Below, in pieces: positions 50,363 through 61,941 of a DNA stretch of 64,000 nt. The notes below the pieces were generated by a model. The model was given only the letters and a program-made list of their open reading frames with translations. It was not told the DNA's origin and did no database searches. The DNA lies in contig NC_090943.1 in the NCBI RefSeq assembly GCF_040807025.1, forward strand, positions 28,549,213-28,613,212. Direction: 5' to 3'. The DNA is from Struthio camelus. Its lineage: Eukaryota; Chordata; Aves; Struthioniformes; Struthionidae. The position numbers and the translations under genes were made by a program. Each line of letters begins with the position of its first letter. Position 1 is the stretch's first letter.

Positions 50363-53300
50363 AAACTGGATTCTGGGACAGCTGTACAACCACAGTAGAA
50401 TCCTACAGCTTAGTGAAACCCAAATTACCCCCTTCCCCCAAATGCAGTGAATTCTCATTAGCCAAAATATAAAGGACCTTTTTTTAGCCCTCCTCTGTGG
50501 ATATCTTAGAAAACGTGTGCCTTATTATGTTCCTTAAGTAGTTTTCAGAGTATGTTATGTAACCTGAAGGGTTTTTTGTTTGAGTGAGCACAAGATATTT
50601 TGCCTTTATGCATGGTTATCTTGCCGCTGTATCAAACTTATTTCTGGTACTGCAAATTAAGGAATTAGTGCACAAAATACATCTGTAACAGCGTAGGACA
50701 ATTTGAGGTGATTTAGGACTATTTACATTGAATGCAAAGCTTAGCAAAGCTGTTTCAGATCCTATTCCTAAAGAAGTCCCCAGAATTTTTCTAGCTTGCA
50801 TTAGGTGATGCTCTTCCTAAGTTGCAAAGCAGCTTAAAGGACTGATCCCTGAAAAGTATTTCGGATATTATGAGCTGATTTTTTTTTCCCCAGATCTTTT
50901 GAAAAGCCTTCAGAAATCCAATTTGGAGCACGGGAAAACAAAACTACCATAGTTTCTCACAGAATGGAGTAATGTAAGAGAATCCATTGCATTTCATACA
51001 CTATAGTGATGTATTTAAATAAAATCACTACCCAAGTTGGGGCCTGGTGCACAGACAGACTTTGTCACTCGTGTGCCTCTCCATCGTTGTAACCTTGCGC
51101 CCAGGCAGTAGGTCACAGTTTCTGCCCCATCTGTTAAACAGTAGATGCTTGGCAGCACCTTACTGCGTTTTCCAGAAAGCCCCTCTTCCAGCTCTACAGA
51201 ACAAAGTAGTCTTCTCATCCCTGTACTCCCAGTGGGAAAGGAGGAAGTTTTCTGAGCTCCAGGTGGAGCTGCTTCAGTGGGATCTCAGTGCTGCGACCTT
51301 CTGTGTGCAAGCTTGCCCAGCAGATGCTGTGCTGCCCTTGAGCATGGTGGGAGGACGCCTGCGTTGGGGAGGAGGGCATTGGTATGTAGTTTGCTTGACC
51401 AGTTTATATTCTTTTAGTTACTTTTTTTAGACATTTACCTTTTTCCTACTTTTTGTTGATTATTGCCCTCAAAATCCTCGATTTCCTGTTTTTATACAAA
51501 AACATGGGTTTTTTTCAGATTAATCGACGATGTGTGTACATATACAAGTCTTCAGTTAAAAACCTTGTCTGCAAATAAGTATTGGTCTTTTCTTTGCCTC
51601 AAATTCAAATTGCACTGTGGACTGATACTGCCAGTTGATACACGTTGTGCAATTTGTGCAAGAGGAAAGAGTGAGCAATGCCAGGAAGGCTTTAAGGCCA
51701 ATTATATTTATTTTATTTGCCAGTAGTGTTTTAATTTGTTCCAAATGATAGTGTTTTTTCATGGCTAAAACACTCGTGCCTTTTAGTTTGTAAGGTAAAT
51801 TCAGACATTTGCTGAATCATGGCATCCAAATCAAAATGTGCGAATTTCAGAGACTATACTTAGTGATACTGAAGTCAGCACAAGCGAATTAAGCAGTTAA
51901 ATATGCAAAATATCTTGCTATGCTCGTATCTAAATGTATTTCTGTGGATTGCAATATCTGAAGCTCTAAATCACGAAAAATTTATCATCAGAAGTTTAGT
52001 TTTATTGAGTTTGCGTATTTTCAGTGCCATTTGTTGCAGAACTGAACTTTAGACCTGTAAAGGCCAAAAACTCATATTATAGCCATCTCCTTTGTTTTAT
52101 AGACTTTTCAAATTTTCTGTTATTTCCCGAATATATGTCACTGATTTATCTTACCTGATAGCGACACAGTAAAAAATTCCTTGTGAGCTCAGAGGGAGTT
52201 TGAGTTGTACAAGGACCGAAGAGTTTGATTTCAGGCGTGTGCTTGTAGTTGTTTCAGTTAAAAGCAATGTCTCCTCTGGCTGCCTGTTGGACTTGGAGGC
52301 AGTATGCATGACCTTACAGTTTAAACATTAGAAATGCTATTCTAAAAAATCTTTTTCTGCTTTATGTAAAATGAGTAAATCTTAGGCTTATCTGAATAGC
52401 CACAGTTCAACAACTTCTCTTCTATTTCCACATGATACCTTCTAAATTTTTTAAATTACTTACCACTCTGATGACTTCCCCATGCTTAGTGCGGTTACCT
52501 TGGAAACCAGTTTACCCACACATCTAATCTCTGAACTGATGAAATAATATGTACTGACTGCAACTCAATTTGAAGAAAGCTTTCTCCTTTCTTAATTGAA
52601 GAATGTTAATCTCCTTGTTCCAGAAGCCTCAGAATTGCTGTTTTTTTTTTTTTTTTGGTAAGGTTCAAGTAAAATGTTGTGCATGTCATACTAGTGCTAG
52701 AAAATGTAGTAAAGAGGATTAACATTATCACAGATTTTTAAAAAGATGTAAATATCTCTTATGACCACAAACAAAACAACATTGAGAGGCACAAAGCTGT
52801 TTGCTAATGTCTGCGGTTGAATTATGTGGCTGTTAAGTCAATGTTGTAGCAGAATTTAGCTGCATAGTGGTAGTTCAGCAGTGTCACATTGTAGACTTGT
52901 GAAATAGCTCTTGCACAGTGGCACAAACAGGAGTTGGACAGATAATGATAGTGCCCCAAAGTTACTGAGGTAGGTGGGTTGTTTTATCCTAATCCTAATC
53001 TTATGACTTCTTCAGACAAGAATTCCTTGGAATTGATCCTTCTGAAAGCAGAATTTTTCTGGTCTTCAATGACATAGGAAAAAAAAGTAAGAATAACATG
53101 CTACTTTCTTCCTCTTAGCTTTTCCTTTGCTTTTAGTTTTCACTGTCTGCTTGATGATCTTGTGTTCATTACCACACTCTTATAATTTCACTTTCTAAAT
53201 CACATAGCAAATGAGCCATAAAAGTTATCCCCAGTTTTGCAAGAATAGTAGAAACACTGATTTTTTTCCTTAGGTCTTCATAGTTAATTCTAATGATATC

Positions 53301-53596
53301 AAGATTTTTAAGCTGGTTTTTTTAGATTACATACGGAAACTTGAAAATCAGTTGAATAATAGTTGTTCTGAAAATCCAAATAATATTTTGTTTTATTTTC
53401 AGTGTGAACTTATTCACCTATTATTTCTAGTGGGGATCTTTCCTGAAAATTAAACTATTGATAGGAGAAGCTCCCTCTCTCCCACCAGACTTTGTTCTGC
53501 CCAGAATGTCTGATATCACAACAATCTGTGTTTTTCCATTCTGGAGTATCTGATATCATGCTTTTTGCAGTGTATGTAGCAAAATCATACGCTAAA

Positions 53597-53628
53597 CGTA
53601 GTTTAAACTACGTAGTTTAAACGTAGTT
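53597..53628. repeat. 22-bp perfect palindrome in a 14-bp tandem repeat
   Basis: GTTTAAACTACGTAGTTTAAAC (53,601-53,622) equals its own reverse complement and could extrude a short cruciform. It arises from a 14-bp tandem unit: CGTAGTTTAAAC occurs at 53,597-53,608 and again at 53,611-53,622, followed by a partial third copy, CGTAGTT. Confidence 0.95.
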
Positions 53629-54559
53629 AAGGAAGCAATTTTAGGTACCTGCTGAAATGTTGCAAAAATTATTTTATTTACAATGGTACAATAAATAGTT
53701 CATTTACTGTTTTCTCATTCATGTTTTTTTCCAGTATGGGCATCCGTTTCTCCCTCTTTCTGACACATTCAGGTCATTGAAACATTTCCTGAGGGAAATC
53801 AGAGCTTTCAAATATCATTAGATCTGTGCATGCCAGAACTTGGGTAGTAAAATGGCATCCTCAAAGTTTTTTTTAGAGTCAGAGAGTTTCTAGAATTTTT
53901 TTATAGGATTTGTTTCCCCCAAAAACTTGATTAAGTTTAGAAAATGCTTAATTGGGAAGAAAAACAGTAGTGAGCAGGATTTATATGAATTAGCTGGAAA
54001 GAAATACAGCTTTTCTTGTTTGCTAAGTCTACTTATGGTTACATGTTAAGATTCTAATAATTAGGGACCAAAGATTTGAGGATGGGATTTAACAGGAAAT
54101 TTGTATTAGTTGTTAGAGTTCATAGAAGATCTCTTGAAACATTACGATGTTGATGGGAAGTATGTATAGTATTTGCTGTGGTGAATCACCACTTATTTTT
54201 CAGTTTACCTCCAGAAGAAAGTAAGTGTGAATGACATGACTTCTAGTTCTTTGTTATTTGGAAAAAAACAGTACTCCTATCGCTCCTTCTTTACCATCCA
54301 AAGGGGCCATAGAAGTCAGAAGAAAACATGCTTTATACTGAAATGATAGTATAGTGATTTACACCCAGTTGATGTAAATTTGCATTAAAGCAGATGTAAC
54401 TATTAATTTGTATCTACTGGAATAGTATCTACAAATGTGAAATGTGATACTTTCCGGAGCTTTAAAAGCTTTCAAAATAAAATGACTGCTTTGAGCATTT
54501 CTGTAACTTCAGTCTAAGTGGGTAGCAACATTTTTGTACCTGCCAGTTCTGCAGAAGTA

Positions 54560-55310
54560 TAAGGTAGATAGACAGTTGGGCCTAGAGGACATGTCAGTGA
54601 ATACTGTTGAAAGCAGAGCTACCAGGGTAGTGAGAAATTACTGCATAGACTTTCTCAGGAAATGAAGAATATATTTGTGACACTGATGCAAAAAGCAAGT
54701 GTGGAGATAGTTGATAGTGTGAAAGCTGGAGATGTGGACAATATAGAAAAGGAAGAACGGATTGACCTATAAGAATGATGCAATACACAGGAGGTTAACA
54801 TCAGTCAGAAGTGAAATTCAGGAGCTTTTGAATTAATGACTGATACCTCCTGGAAGTTCAGCACTTAAAAATGACTGAGAAGGGGAAAATACCTGGATTT
54901 GCTGTTGATCGTGAGATTAGTATGATCAGTCTACTGATGTTATGTAGCCATGAAAAAGCAAGTGTGTATTTAGGGATATATGGTGAGATATTTCTTGTAG
55001 AGGTAGTGAAGCACTGGGAAAGGCTAACCTGAAAAGCTCTCTGCTATTCTAATGTCTTGCCTTTAAAAAACTTGAAATTTGTATTGGAACAGGCTGACAG
55101 TAATGGGATCCAGCAGAGCCATGAGTGAATCTTTGTATTAGAGTAGAGGCATACGAGCCAAATTAATTTTAAGGTGGACTTCAATAAACGCATGAAAGAG
55201 ATTATAAAATATGATGTCTGCAGTACCAGGGTTTGGTCTGAGGATTAAAAGGGCCCTACTGGTTTATGCTCGTGTTCCAATGCCTTAAATTAAATCTCTT
55301 AGTTTCTCTT
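54560..55310 (+). mobile_element. Probable ancient CR1-family LINE fragment (3' half)
   Basis: Weak similarity runs in the same order as the young CR1. Around 54,660-54,700 is a decayed equivalent of the FADDTKLGG coding region (TTTGTGACACTGATGCAAAA). Around 54,790-54,830 is the region before the KVLHLG stretch. Near 55,225-55,275 is a 3'-UTR-like stretch (GGGTTTGGTCTGAGGATTAA...GGGCCCTACTGG) resembling the GACTAGATGATCT...GGTCCCTTC end. The element is full of stops and internally deleted (about 600 bp where the intact copy has about 870 bp). Borders and family are uncertain. Confidence 0.35.
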
Positions 55311-58300
55311 CATGTGCTGGATCAACCTAGTAGCAGAAGAAATTAGTGCTTGCAGGTGCGTGCTTTTCCACTTCATTTTGGTAGATTTATCACATAAGAG
55401 CTCTGGCCTTTTGTAACGTGTTAGAGCTGACAAATGTGTCAGCTGTAAAATGCCACTGGTATCGAGTATGGTTCTATTTGCATAGCTAAGCTCATTCTCG
55501 GAGCAACTACAGCAGAGCTACCCTGCTTTCTGTCAGAGAAATTAGTATAAGTGAACTGAGAAACCTTAAACCCAGGACTTTGGATGGGATTGCACCAGCA
55601 GAGGCTAACTGAAGGCACAGTTCAGAGGACAGCTGGGCACTTTGCCTTCTTTTGCTGTCTATTTGATCATATACATTTCTGGGCTAATATAGAATGTAAG
55701 AAGCCAGCTTTCCATTGTGAACAGCTCATTCACAAACACTGTACAGGTGGTAGATAAGCCTCCAAAATGAGAAAAAGAAATCCTTTCAGTATGGAAGCAA
55801 GAAGTTTTTTCTCCATTGTTATTTCAAATTTATCCTATTTTCATGGGCAGAAATGAATACAGTATCTCTGAAGTTCATCCAGACATATTATCTCCTTTTT
55901 TGACTGAGTAGTTCTTCATGTTCTAAACCAATCTAGTTTTTATTTTTGGTTTAAGTACAGAAGAAAACATCTGAGTGTTACCTAACTAAAAGTAGATAAT
56001 ATAGGAAAGTAGATAGAAGTAGATCTGAGGTAGTCACCTAAAGGATTATAATCCAGTCAGTACAGTTGGTGTAATTCATGTCATCCTAAACGAGATGTGT
56101 GAAATAGATGAGCTGAATCAGATTTTGAGTGGGCCTGTTTCTTCCCTACGTTGACTGTGAAGCCAGCCTAGGAAAAGTAGCTCATCTAAAGACATTTCCA
56201 TTTTAGATATCTCCAGCTAGTGAAGGAAATGTTGGTGGCCTTAAGATGTTAATCGTTTAATCGTGTTTAACCACCTGCAACTCTAGCTTTGCTTAAATAT
56301 CATCTTGTGTTTTATCTTAAGTTATCTCCGTGTGAGGAATCTGCAGGGATTTTGCACTTGACTCTCACTCTTGTGAAGCTGTCAATACATTGCATTTATA
56401 GGTGGATTTGGTTTCCAGCTTTAGTAGGGAATCGCAAGGACGCCCTGTGTAGAAAAGTTTAATGGGTCTGTAGAAGTCCAGTCCACGGCCAGTTTAATTT
56501 GCTTTAGTTTTCAGTGTTTTAATAGCTAAATGCTGTGGATCCATGTAGGTGGGACTTGATTTGGATCAAAGAAAACAAGGTCTGTCCTGGTCACAGTCAA
56601 CAACTTGTTTAGTATGCTGGTCAGATCAACCAAAGTGGACTTTGTGTTTACTTGTGAGTTTTTATTTTTCTATAAACCTGACTTCAAGATATACCAGGGC
56701 TCTGTTTTTAGTAGCATTTGTTACTAAATAAAATGGCAGGTTATAGAAAAACCTTTTTTTCCCCCAGGGTATTAGATTCAATATCTGGACACCTAAGTAC
56801 TTAAAATTAACATATACTTTTTCAAATTGTGTTATTAATGACTCAGTGCCTTGGTTCTGGGTCTTGTATCACCGGCATGTTGAAAAGATAGTCTGTCTTC
56901 TCTAATTCTTGGACCCCACCTGTCATATTCCTGTGACAGGGTTCTTGTTGGAAATACAGTCTTTAGTATATTGCCATCTCATTAATCATCTCATAATGTA
57001 TAAGCACAAGGAATTGGAAGTTACATTCTGCTGATCTTTTCTAAAATGTTGATTGCTTGTCACTGCAATCGTAACAGAATCAGTTTATTATACCTGGTGT
57101 TTAATGGCGTATTTCCACACAACTTTAAAGTTTCTAGGGAAGTGGACACCATTCTTTGTTTTTATGAACAGATAATTTATAGATATATGTTCTAAGATTT
57201 AGAAACAGCATTTGAGAAGAACTGAAACAAAAATCTAGTGTTAAATCAGTATTATAATATTTTTGGGAGAAGTTTCTCCCAAGTATTTCACAAGCCTTCC
57301 ATTTCTTCAGTCTTCAAGATGTTAAAATTATTTTAGGATGCTCCAAAACCACTGTAAAGTGGGATGGGAGAGCTTTTTCTCTTATACTTGCGTTTGATTT
57401 ACTCCTTTTGCCAATGTGCTTTATGTCTGAATGAATCATGTACTGAGTTACAGGTGGCTCTGAGGTCAAGCACGGATTGCTGCTCAATATAAGCAACATA
57501 GGGATTGTAAGAAAATGGAAAAACTTCCGATACATGAAAATATAAAACAGATTCAATATAAATCCAGTTGGTTTTTTTGTGCTCCAAAAGAAGCAAATTT
57601 TGCATAATGAAAGGTAAAAGCCGTAATACTTCCCAAGGAGAGACTGTTTAGACCAACTGATGATATGGTCAATCTAGAGGCAGTCTGGAATGGTCTGTAA
57701 ATTGCTGTTAGATTTGTAAAGCAGCCAGATTATATTTCTTCACCATATCGTCTGGTGGACATGAGATTTCTTCTGCCAAAGTGCCTCTTTTGCTTAATTA
57801 TAATTTTGATCAATGCTAGTATTAGAACAACGGAGCATTATTCTCAGTAGGATGGACCATCTTGGAAGCCTGTTCTTTGAAGTACGCTGATCTATTTTCA
57901 GACAATGGCAGAAACACACAATTATTTTAAGTATTTATTATTTAATTATTTTTAATTTTGTAGTTTTGTGTTATGAACATGGCTTAATTAGATTTTTTTA
58001 ATGAAATAATACTTAATTTTTTGTCAAAAGCATCTCCTTTTTCTTTAGAGAATGGTAATTACCAAAAATCAAACAATCTTCCATGATTTAATTTGAGTAA
58101 AAACAGTTTATAGCTGAGAAGAACTTTTGAGGAGAAATTGAAATGTTCAGTCTTGATTTAAAGTATCAATGGGAGAATGTTGTATTAGTTCCAGATAGAA
58201 ATGTTTTGAATCAATTTGGCATTAAATCAGCCTTTTTAGTGCCCCAAGGGAGCTGTAGTTAGATACTTCATGTCTTCATCTTCCCTTGTAGGTTAGGTGG

Positions 58301-59462
58301 CATAGCTAGACTATGTGTATAATGATTCACCAGTGCCAAGTGCTTCCTAGTTTAGCTGTAATGAATCAGCAAGTGAGAAGACCAAGTGCCACAGGAGAGC
58401 TTGTTCTGCCAGGCAATATTAAATCACATATTAATTTTTAAGTGTTAATTCCTGATTGCAGATGAAAATCAATATTTTATAGCTATTGTTTTGCAGAATC
58501 TTCAGCAAGGCAATTTTGATATCCATTCTGTTTCCCAAGGTTCAAAATCTAAACACCCTGTCTAATAAATAAAATGTCTTTTTGCTGACGTGTGTTAATA
58601 TTGGAGGGTTAAATTGAGCTTATTCTTGACTTGCTACTTCGATTTCGGGGGTGGACACTGGGAAGCCAAAGTGTCTGGCACAAACTTAGACAAATCTTTT
58701 TTGAGAGCGCTTCTCAGTGGCTCGTCCTTGCCTGTAGTATCGAATATAACTTAAGAATCTCTCAGTGTGCGGCATATATCAACAAGTCCATGTATCCATG
58801 TTCAGTGCCTTTTAATTTAAGGAGGCCATTTTCAAATCATCTTCCCAACTCCTGCCTTTGTGCTCATCCTGCTTATGTATGAAATGATTTATGTAACCCA
58901 GCGTCTAGATTTCCTTCCTGTCCTTCTGCAAATTTAATCAGATTTAAGAGTTGTTAGAACATGAGTTTGGGTAGGCTATTTATGTTGACGTTTACTTTAC
59001 GTTGCACTGGCAACATAACGGGGCTGGCAGAAATGACGCTACTCTTTTAAGTGAGCAGATCGTGTATTTTTTTTCTTTCTGACGTGTTTGTAATTTCGTG
59101 CGACAACTCAAATACAAACTTTTCATTGTTACAAGTATTTTCTTCTCGATCTCAGGGAGACAAGAGGAATCTTTAGCAATGGACTCAGCGCTAGAATTCA
59201 GCTATTAGCCCGGAAAGTTCATCTGGCCAAGGTGTATGTTTCAGTTGAATATAATCTTACCTTCCCATTAATATGACAAGATAAGTATGAATTCATATCA
59301 GTATAATATGAACCAAGTTTATTCTTAGTTCAGGCATTTCACAGTAACTTTTTCTAACAAATTGTTGTATTACAGCTAGTAAATAAGACCTGTTCCACTT
59401 GGCTACATTCACCTTTGATTGTATTAAATAACTAATTAGAAGCACAAGCCATTTAATAAAAA
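55311..59462. other. Intron, no gene seen
   Basis: AT-rich intron with chance open frames of under 84 codons. The sub-stretch 57,920-58,500 is strongly AT-rich and holds many TAATTA, TTTAATTA and ATTTAAT words plus TGATTCACC/AATGATTC. It could be a conserved developmental enhancer, but conservation cannot be seen from one sequence. Confidence 0.5.
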
Positions 59463-61941
59463 GAAGCCTCACGATCACAGGCCCTGGTTCTCATGGGAGA
59501 CTTCAACCACCCTGACATCTGTTGGGAAGACAGCACAGCTAGGCACAAACAGTCAAAGAGGTTCCTGCAGAGCATTGATGATAATTTCTTGACCCAGGTG
59601 GTGGAGACGCCAACGAGGAGAGGTGCAATGCTAGACCTTGTACTAACGAACAAAGAAGGTCTAGTTGGAGATGTGAAGGTTGGGGGCAGCCTTGGCTGCA
59701 GTGACCATGAGATGGTGGAGTTCAGGATCCTGCGAGGAGGGAGCAGGGCAATGAGTAGGATTGCAACCCTGGACTTCAGGAGAGCTGACTTTGGCCTCTT
59801 CAGGGACCTGCTTAGGGGAATCTCCTGGGGTAGGGCCCTAGAAGGAAGAGGGGTCCAAGAGAGCTGGTTAATATTCAAGCGTCACTTCCTCCAGGCTCAG
59901 GATCAGTGCATCCCTCTGAGGAAGAAGTCGAGCAAAGCGGGCAGGAGACCTGCATGGATGAGCAAGGAACTCCTGGCCAAACTCCAGCAGAAGAAGGAAG
60001 TGTACAGAATGTGGAAAAGGGGACAGGCCACTTGGGAGGAATACAGGGACGTTGTCAGAGCGTGCAGGGATGCGACAAGGAAGGCTAAGGCCCAGTTGGA
60101 ATTAAATCTGGCAAGGGATGTCAAGGACAACAAGAAGGCCTTCTTCAAATACATCAATAGCAAAAGGAAGACTAGGGAAAACGTGGGCCCGCTGCTGAAA
60201 GGGGCGGGTGCCCTGGTGACAAAGGATACAGAGAAGGCAGAGTTATTGAATGCCTTCTTTGCGTCTGTCTTCACTGCTAAGGCCAGTCCTGAGGAATTCC
60301 AGACCTTGGAGACAAGAGAGGAAGGCTGGAGAAAGGAAGACTCTCCCTTGGTTGAAGAGGATCGGGTTAGAGATCTTTTGTCCAAACTTGACATCCACAA
60401 ATCCATGGGCCCCGATGGGATGCACCCACGAGTGCTGAGGGAGCTGGCGGATGTTATCGCTAGGCCTCTCTCCATCATCTTGGAAAGGTCCTGGAGATCA
60501 GGAGAGGTGCCTGAGGACTGGAAGAAAGCCAATGTCACGCCAGTCTTCCAAAAGGGCAAGAAGGAGGAGCCAGGAAACTACAGGCCTGTCAGCCTCACCT
60601 CCATCCCGGGAAAGGTGATGGAACAGCTCATCCTGGAGGTCCTCACTAAGCATGTGGAGGACAAGAAGGTGATCAGGAGTAGTCAGCATGGATTCACCAA
60701 AGGGAAATCATGCTTGACCAATCTGATAGCCTTCTATGACAGAATGACTGGCTGGGTAGGTGAGGGCAGAGCAGTGGATGTTGTCTTTCTGGACTTCAGC
60801 AAGGCTTTTGACACTGTCTCCCATCACATCCTCCTAGGTAAGCTCAGGAAGTGTGGGCTAGACGAGTGGACGGTGAGGTGGCTTGAGAACTGGCTGGATG
60901 GCCGAGCTCAGAGGGTTGTGGTGAATGGCGCAGAGTCAAGTTGGAGGCCTGTGGCTAGTGGTGTCCCCCAGGGGTCAGTCCTGGGCCCAGTCTTGTTCAA
61001 TATATTCATCAATGACCTGGAGGAAGGGACAGAGTGCACCCTCAGCAAGTTTGCTGATGATACTAAACTGGGGGGAGTGGCTGACACACCAGAAGACTGT
61101 GCTGCCATTCAGAGGGACCTGGACAGGCTGGAGAGGTGGGCGGAGAGGAACCTCATGAAGTTCAACACAGGCAAGTGCAAGGTCCTGCACCTAGGCAGGA
61201 ATAATCCCATGCAGCAGGACAGGTTGGAGACTGACCTGTTGGAAAGTAGCTCTGCCGAGAAGGACCTGGGAGTGCTGGTGGACAACAAGTTAAACATGAG
61301 CCAGCAGTGTGCCCTTGTGGCCAAGAAGGCCAATGGTCTCCTGGGCTGCATTAGGCAGAGTGTTGCCAGCAGGTCGAGGCAGGTGATTCTGCCCCTCTAT
61401 TCAGCCCTGGTGAGGCCTCACCTGGAGTACTGTGTCCAGTTCTGGGCTCCCCAGTACAAGAGAGACATGGCACTCCTGGAGAGAGTCCAGCGGAGGGCTA
61501 CCAAGATGATTAGAGGGCTGAAGCATCTCTCCTATGAAGAAAGACTGCAAGAGCTGGGCCTGTTCAGCCTGGAGAAGAGAAGATTGAGAGGGGATCTCAT
61601 CAACGTGTACAAGTATCTGAAGGGGGAGTGTCAAGAGGATGAGGCCAGCCTCTTCTCCGTGGTGCCCAGCAACAGGACAAGAGGCAATGGGCAGAAACTG
61701 AACCACAGGAAGTTCCATCTGAACCTGAGAAAAAACTTCTTCACTGTGAGGGTGACAGAGCATTGGAACAGGTTGCCCAGAGGGGTGGTGGAGTCTCCTT
61801 CCCTGGAGATATTCAAAACGCGTCTGGATGTGATCCTGGGCAATATGCTCTAGGTGACCCTGCTTGAGCAGGGAGGTTGGACTAGATGATCTCCAGAGGT
61901 CCCTTCCAACCTAAACGATTCTGTGATTCTGTGATTCTGTG
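59463..61941 (+). mobile_element. Young, 5'-truncated CR1 LINE in sense orientation to PPP1R9A
   Basis: A 2.48-kb CR1 non-LTR retrotransposon. It begins abruptly at about 59,463 inside the endonuclease part of ORF2 (coding in frame as [15 protein letters not shown]), runs through the whole reverse transcriptase, a stop at 61,851-61,853 and a 88-bp 3' UTR (GGTTGGACTAGATGATCTCC...). It ends in three copies of ATTCTGTG (61,918-61,941), the octamer tail typical of bird CR1 in place of poly-A. A full CR1 is about 4.5 kb, so ORF1 and the 5' part of ORF2 are missing. Flanking AAAAA on both sides (59,458-59,462; 61,942-61,946) may be a short target duplication, but is low complexity. The undamaged frame shows recent insertion. 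It cannot move on its own without ORF1 and a complete endonuclease. Confidence 0.96.
59493..61853 (+). CDS. CR1 ORF2 remnant: end of endonuclease plus reverse transcriptase (786 codons)
   Basis: The open frame starts at an internal methionine (the frame extends upstream to the truncation point), so the true N-terminus is lost. It carries the last endonuclease motifs, [10 protein letters not shown] (residues 2-11) and SDHE (70-73, with the catalytic-type Asp-His), then the reverse transcriptase. The RT shows [33 protein letters not shown] (first catalytic Asp at 434), [10 protein letters not shown] (490-499) and FADDTK (520-525, the second and third catalytic Asp). The C-terminal part contains [17 protein letters not shown] and a basic tail. 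In the living element the protein nicks target DNA and copies its RNA there. All visible RT catalytic residues are present, with no stop or frameshift. It is not a host gene, and expression is unproven. Confidence 0.9.
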   Translation: MGDFNHPDICWEDSTARHKQSKRFLQSIDDNFLTQVVETPTRRGAMLDLVLTNKEGLVGDVKVGGSLGCSDHEMVEFRILRGGSRAMSRIATLDFRRADFGLFRDLLRGISWGRALEGRGVQESWLIFKRHFLQAQDQCIPLRKKSSKAGRRPAWMSKELLAKLQQKKEVYRMWKRGQATWEEYRDVVRACRDATRKAKAQLELNLARDVKDNKKAFFKYINSKRKTRENVGPLLKGAGALVTKDTEKAELLNAFFASVFTAKASPEEFQTLETREEGWRKEDSPLVEEDRVRDLLSKLDIHKSMGPDGMHPRVLRELADVIARPLSIILERSWRSGEVPEDWKKANVTPVFQKGKKEEPGNYRPVSLTSIPGKVMEQLILEVLTKHVEDKKVIRSSQHGFTKGKSCLTNLIAFYDRMTGWVGEGRAVDVVFLDFSKAFDTVSHHILLGKLRKCGLDEWTVRWLENWLDGRAQRVVVNGAESSWRPVASGVPQGSVLGPVLFNIFINDLEEGTECTLSKFADDTKLGGVADTPEDCAAIQRDLDRLERWAERNLMKFNTGKCKVLHLGRNNPMQQDRLETDLLESSSAEKDLGVLVDNKLNMSQQCALVAKKANGLLGCIRQSVASRSRQVILPLYSALVRPHLEYCVQFWAPQYKRDMALLERVQRRATKMIRGLKHLSYEERLQELGLFSLEKRRLRGDLINVYKYLKGECQEDEASLFSVVPSNRTRGNGQKLNHRKFHLNLRKNFFTVRVTEHWNRLPRGVVESPSLEIFKTRLDVILGNML

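Noticed and set aside
59903..60559. 218-codon minus-strand open frame
   Set aside because: It is the antisense shadow of the CR1 reverse-transcriptase frame.
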